NCBI GenBank assembly: GCA_002431965.1
Contig: DJEW01000028.1
Location: forward strand, 58,148 to 94,271
Reading direction: 5' to 3'
DNA length: 36,124 nucleotides
Source: Clostridiales bacterium UBA5888
GTDB taxonomy: Bacteria > Bacillota > Clostridia > Oscillospirales > Oscillospiraceae
Each line of letters begins with the position of its first letter. Position 1 is the stretch's first letter. The notes beneath the pieces were generated by a model that was given only the letters and a program-made list of their open reading frames with translations, made no database searches and had not been told where the DNA came from. This document shows positions 33,228-36,124 of the stretch, piece by piece. The position numbers and the translations under genes are program-made.

Positions 33228-33260
33228 AGGACCGCACCCATGTGAGTGCGGTCCTTCTTT
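33228..33260 (+). terminator. Intrinsic terminator after the GLUG gene
   Basis: AGGACCGCAC (33228-33237) pairs with GTGCGGTCCT (33246-33255), followed by TCTTT. It separates the MMPL-GLUG operon from the convergent mnmA gene. Confidence 0.88.
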
Positions 33261-33265
33261 GCCGT

Positions 33266-34339
33266 TTATTTTATTGTTCCGCCGCCGACAACGATGTTGC
33301 CATCGTAGAAGACGACAGTCTGCCCCGGCGTTACGGCGCGCTGCGGCACGTCAAAATCGACGGCGGCATTGCCTCCCGGCAGCGGCGTGACAGTTGCATC
33401 CGTTTCTCGCTGTCGGTAGCGTATCCTCGCTTTGACGCGCATGGGCGCCGTCATGTTCGCAACGGATATGAGATTGATGTCCTCCGCTTCAAGGTGCGTG
33501 GAGAAAAGCTCGTCATCCGTGCCAAGGACGACCGTATTTGACGCGGCGTCTTTTCTGACAACGTAGTAGGGGTGACCCGCCGCGACGCCTATGCCGCGGC
33601 GCTGCCCGACGGTGTAGTTTATCATGCCGCGGTGGTGCGCGATAAAGCTGCCGCTGCGGTCAACAAAATCCCCCGGCTTCGCGCGCTCGCCGCGCCAGCG
33701 CTCGATAAAGCGGGCGTAGTCTCCGTCCGGGACGAAGCATATGTCCTGGCTTTCATGCTTTGCGGCATTGACGAAGCCCTGTGCTTCGGCTATCTCGCGC
33801 ACCTCGCGCTTTGTCAGACCTCCCAGCGGAAAGCGCACATGAGCAAGCTGACGCTGCGTCAGCGAGCAGAGGACATAGCTTTGATCCTTGCTCTCGTCCG
33901 CCGCCTTTTTCAGAAGCCAGCGCCCGCGCGCGGCGTCATACTCAACGGCGGCATAATGCCCCGTGACAACGCAGTCAAAGCCCAGCTCCTCCGCGCGGCG
34001 CAGCAGGAGGTCAAATTTCATATACCGGTTGCAGTCGATGCACGGGTTCGGCGTCCTTCCGCTGCAATACTCGCCGACGAAGCGTCCGATCACCTTCTCG
34101 CGAAAATCATCGGTATAATTGAGAACGTAAAACGGGATGCCGAGACGGTCGGCGACGCTGCGCGCATCCTCCACATCGTCCAGAGAACAGCAGGTCTTTT
34201 CGCGCTTTACGCCGATGTCGGCGTTGTCATAAAGGTGCATGGTCACGCCCACGGTCTCGTATCCCTGCTGCATCATCAGATACGCCGCGACCGAACTGTC
34301 CACGCCGCCGCTCATGGCGACCAGCGCTCTCTTTTTCAT
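33266..34339 (-). CDS. mnmA: tRNA-specific 2-thiouridylase MnmA
   Basis: A 357-residue enzyme that thiolates U34 of tRNAs for Lys, Glu and Gln. The PP-loop SGGVDSSVA lies at 10-18. Catalytic cysteines are Cys103 in NPCIDCNRYMKF and Cys201 in SQDICFVPDGDY. The TVGQRRGIG motif and the C-terminal beta-barrel (VGGGTIK end) are present. The ATG at 34339 overlaps the cysteine desulfurase stop by four bases (ATGA), with AGGAG about ten bases upstream, so sulfur donor and acceptor are co-expressed. Confidence 0.97.
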   Translation of the reverse strand: MKKRALVAMSGGVDSSVAAYLMMQQGYETVGVTMHLYDNADIGVKREKTCCSLDDVEDARSVADRLGIPFYVLNYTDDFREKVIGRFVGEYCSGRTPNPCIDCNRYMKFDLLLRRAEELGFDCVVTGHYAAVEYDAARGRWLLKKAADESKDQSYVLCSLTQRQLAHVRFPLGGLTKREVREIAEAQGFVNAAKHESQDICFVPDGDYARFIERWRGERAKPGDFVDRSGSFIAHHRGMINYTVGQRRGIGVAAGHPYYVVRKDAASNTVVLGTDDELFSTHLEAEDINLISVANMTAPMRVKARIRYRQRETDATVTPLPGGNAAVDFDVPQRAVTPGQTVVFYDGNIVVGGGTIK

Positions 34340-35502
34340 GTGCCGCTCTCTCCTTTCCCCGTACCGCGCAGCGCGCTCACGCTCCGCTCAAGCTCTGCGG
34401 CAATGCGCCCAATATCGTCGGCCGTGTTGTATGCGCCCAGCGATATGCGCAGCGTGCCGCGTGCTTCCTCGCGTCCAAGCCCCACAGCGCAAAGCACATG
34501 GCTTGTTCCCATTGCGCCCGCCGTGCATGCCGCCCCTGCCGAGCAGCAGATGCCCGCAAGGTCAAGGCGCATCAGCAGCGTCTCATTATCCACGCCGTCA
34601 AAGCGCAGGCTGATTATGCCCGGAAGCCGGGGAGAAGCGGCGCAGTTGACATGCGCGCCCGGTATATGCGCCGTGACTTCCGCAATGAGTGCGTCACGCA
34701 GAGCCGTTACGCGGCGCATTGTCTCCTCCATGCCGGCGCAGCATTCGCAAAGCGCCGCCGCCATTGCAGCAGCGGACGGCACATCGCTTGTCCCAGGACG
34801 CATATTGCGCTCCTGCGCCCCGCCGTGCATGAGCGGCTCAAGCGGCGCTCCGCGCCGGCAGTAAAGCGCACCCGTTCCTTTCGGACCGTGAAACTTGTGC
34901 GCCGAGAGCGAGAGCATATCCACATTGTCCCGCCGCACGTTGACCGGGATATGCCCGACCGCCTGCACCGCGTCCGTATGGAACACTACGTTTCTCTCCC
35001 TGCACAGCGCGCCAAGCGAAGCGACAGGCTGGACAGTGCCAAGCTCGTTATTCGCATACATTATGCTCACAAGGCAGGTATCCTCCCTCAACGCGGCGGA
35101 AAGAGCCTCCGGGCGGACAAGCCCGTCTCTCCCGACAGGCAGATACGTCACTTCAAAGCCCTCGCGCTCAAGCGCGGCGAGGGTATTGAGCACGGCGTGG
35201 TGCTCAATGGAGGAGGTGACGATATGCCGTTTGCCAACACGCGCCCCGGCGTGCGCCGCGCTCACGAGCGCCCAGTTATCGGCCTCCGTGCCGCCCGAGG
35301 TGAAGTATATCTCCCCTGCCTCCGCGCCGAGCGCCGCGGCGATCTCACGCCGGGCACGCAGCAGCGCCGCGGCGGCGCGCTGCCCCATGCGGTGCTGGCT
35401 GGCGGCATTGGCATAACTTTCGCGCAGTGCGTCGGTCAGCGCGGCGATCGCCGTGGGCGACATTTCAGTTGTGGCTGCGTTATCGGCGTAAATCGTGGTC
35501 AT
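34336..35502 (-). CDS. iscS: Cysteine desulfurase (IscS/NifS family)
   Basis: A 388-residue PLP enzyme that releases sulfur from cysteine. It begins TTIYADNAATTEM, with SSIEHHAVL (His101 stacking on PLP), HTDAVQAVGH (Asp177), the Schiff-base Lys203 in SLSAHKFHGPKGTGA, and the catalytic Cys326 in SAGAACTAGA. The short active-site loop fits a dedicated sulfur donor; adjacency to mnmA suggests tRNA thiolation as its main client. ATG at 35502 begins at the conserved fold. An in-frame ATG at 35565 would add 21 unconserved residues and has GGGAGG only two bases away. The true ribosome site is weak. Confidence 0.94.
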   Translation of the reverse strand: MTTIYADNAATTEMSPTAIAALTDALRESYANAASQHRMGQRAAAALLRARREIAAALGAEAGEIYFTSGGTEADNWALVSAAHAGARVGKRHIVTSSIEHHAVLNTLAALEREGFEVTYLPVGRDGLVRPEALSAALREDTCLVSIMYANNELGTVQPVASLGALCRERNVVFHTDAVQAVGHIPVNVRRDNVDMLSLSAHKFHGPKGTGALYCRRGAPLEPLMHGGAQERNMRPGTSDVPSAAAMAAALCECCAGMEETMRRVTALRDALIAEVTAHIPGAHVNCAASPRLPGIISLRFDGVDNETLLMRLDLAGICCSAGAACTAGAMGTSHVLCAVGLGREEARGTLRISLGAYNTADDIGRIAAELERSVSALRGTGKGESGT

Positions 35503-35553
35503 AAGCACTCGCTTTCTACATAGTAATTTAGTAGGTAAATACGGGCGTATGAA

Positions 35554-35598
35554 GCCTGCCGCCATATCCTCCCACTGGTCATGGATAGGGCGGCAAGC
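35554..35598 (-). promoter_or_regulatory. Structured 5' leader hairpin of the iscS-mnmA operon
   Basis: A ten-base-pair stem with one G-U pair (35554-35563 with 35589-35598), an internal mismatch and a further five pairs (35565-35569 with 35583-35587) around a 13-base loop. In the minus-strand RNA it contains the GGGAGG and the ATG at 35565, so it would hide that upstream start. It lies about 50 bases before the preferred iscS start. It matches no riboswitch class I can name. Confidence 0.55.
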
Positions 35599-35613
35599 CT
35601 CAATGCCGACTTT

Positions 35614-35642
35614 ATAATAACACGATCATATTCCGATGACAA
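35614..35642 (-). promoter_or_regulatory. Sigma-A promoter of the iscS-mnmA operon
   Basis: On the minus strand TTGTCA (35637-35642), a 17-base spacer and TATTAT (35614-35619). Transcription would start near 35607, giving a leader of about 105 bases that includes the hairpin. Confidence 0.78.
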
Positions 35643-35661
35643 GATATTTCGGTTCTAAACT

Positions 35662-35704
35662 AAAAGTTGGAGTGCCCGGGTTACCCAAGGCACACCAACT
35701 TTTT
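35662..35704. terminator. Bidirectional intrinsic terminator
   Basis: AAAGTTGG (35663-35670) and GTGCC (35672-35676) pair with GGCAC (35689-35693) and CCAACTTT (35695-35702) around one A/A mismatch, with T runs on either side. It insulates the iscS promoter from the degraded region to the right. Confidence 0.8.
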
Positions 35705-35751
35705 ATCATATATAAAAATAAAAGTAGAGCATAACAGAAAAATCCCTTAAA

Positions 35752-35949
35752 ATGATACTGCTTAGACACCATCAGAAAGGACTCTGTATAGACGAATTCA
35801 AGGGCAATGCGGGCGGAGAGAAGTACCGGACCACCCTGACCGACGCACAGAACTTGAAGATAGCGGACATGCTTCCCAACCGCAAAAGGAGCGACCTGAC
35901 CAAGTATTTCCTCAGGTTTGAGAACAGGATACTTCACTGCGCTTCATGA
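35752..35949 (+). pseudogene. Fragment of an ISL3-family transposase
   Basis: About 65 codons read GLCIDEFKGNAGGEKYRTTL, then DMLPNRKRSDLTKYFLRFENR, and stop after ILHCAS. This is the part of ISL3 transposases around the first catalytic Asp (IDEFKGN) and the following LP.R...L..YF helix. The N-terminal zinc finger and the rest of the DDE core are missing, and the frame leaves the family after FENR, so it is a dead remnant. No terminal inverted repeats are visible. Confidence 0.75.
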
Positions 35950-36081
35950 CCAGCTTGGAAAGATAATGATCGCGTTGGAGAAGTCCTTCCAATCGAGCGC
36001 CTGCCCGCAGCGATTGCAGAAGTACCGGTGTTCCCGGTCGAGAGTCAGTTTGCAGTAATACATATAGGGCAGAACCCATGT
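35944..36081 (-). pseudogene. Remnant of a zinc-ribbon protein
   Basis: A minus-strand frame reads YYCKLTLDREHRYFCNRCGQ then ALDWKDFSN and stops at 35944-35946; it is interrupted upstream by a TAG at 36082-36084. The CNRCGQALDW segment resembles the end of small zinc-ribbon proteins common in mobile regions. Without the upstream part it is best read as a decayed gene end abutting the transposase fragment. The remaining bases to the right edge show no intact frame. Confidence 0.4.
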
Positions 36082-36124
36082 CTACAGATAAAAGCCATAG
36101 GGATTCTGCAATCCGACAGCGGCG

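Noticed and set aside
1..36124. CRISPR array, prophage or complete insertion sequence
   Set aside because: No regularly spaced repeats, phage structural genes or paired terminal inverted repeats were seen; only fragments at the right end.

Overview
The window looks like a chromosomal segment of a GC-rich member of Clostridia, most likely an Oscillospiraceae-type gut Firmicute. The evidence is the Gram-positive gene content and order (SRP RNA-dnaX-ybaB; recA-recX-rimO-pgsA-cysS; iscS-mnmA), strong Shine-Dalgarno sites, sigma-A type promoters, and families typical of Firmicutes: YqhQ/DUF1385, YpuA/DUF1002, YlmH, AgrB/AgrD, LytTR and GHKL proteins. No complete mobile element, phage or CRISPR array is present. 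Only degraded fragments, including an ISL3-type transposase piece, occur at the extreme right end.

Layout. (1) 1-5.7 kb is a visibly AT-richer accessory block. It is a complete agr-type peptide quorum-sensing locus with agrD-agrB on the minus strand and a divergent LytTR regulator plus GHKL kinase on the plus strand. Downstream of agrB are a secreted peptidoglycan-binding protein and a large solute-binding lipoprotein that reaches the left edge. The divergent control region carries two 16-bp direct repeats 21 bp apart, as expected for a LytTR dimer site. (2) 5.8-8.5 kb, minus strand: TetR regulator, flavodoxin/ferredoxin protein and an APH-fold sugar-kinase-like gene. (3) 8.5-11.9 kb, minus strand: a TetM/EF-G-like GTPase fused to a C-terminal NYN (YacP/Rae1-like) nuclease domain, overlapping ylmH. 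This is a candidate ribosome quality-control pair. (4) 12.0-20.8 kb, plus strand: two-component system, yqhQ, prmC, recA, recX, rimO, pgsA, cysS, closed by a terminator. (5) 20.8-25.97 kb: ypuA (minus), nagB (plus), then a radical SAM/SPASM gene, ybaB, dnaX and the long SRP RNA (minus). (6) 26.0-33.3 kb, plus strand: tRNA-Ala(CGC), then an MMPL transporter overlapping a 1383-residue GLUG-repeat envelope protein. (7) 33.3-35.6 kb, minus strand: cysteine desulfurase and mnmA (tRNA 2-thiouridylation), with a structured 5' leader. (8) 35.7-36.1 kb: terminator and transposon debris.

The points most worth a second look are the GTPase-nuclease fusion paired with ylmH, the complete agr locus with a readable pheromone (predicted ring CWAIY) and its attached envelope genes, and the MMPL/GLUG pair. 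All functional statements rest on reading the translated sequence by eye; no database search was run.
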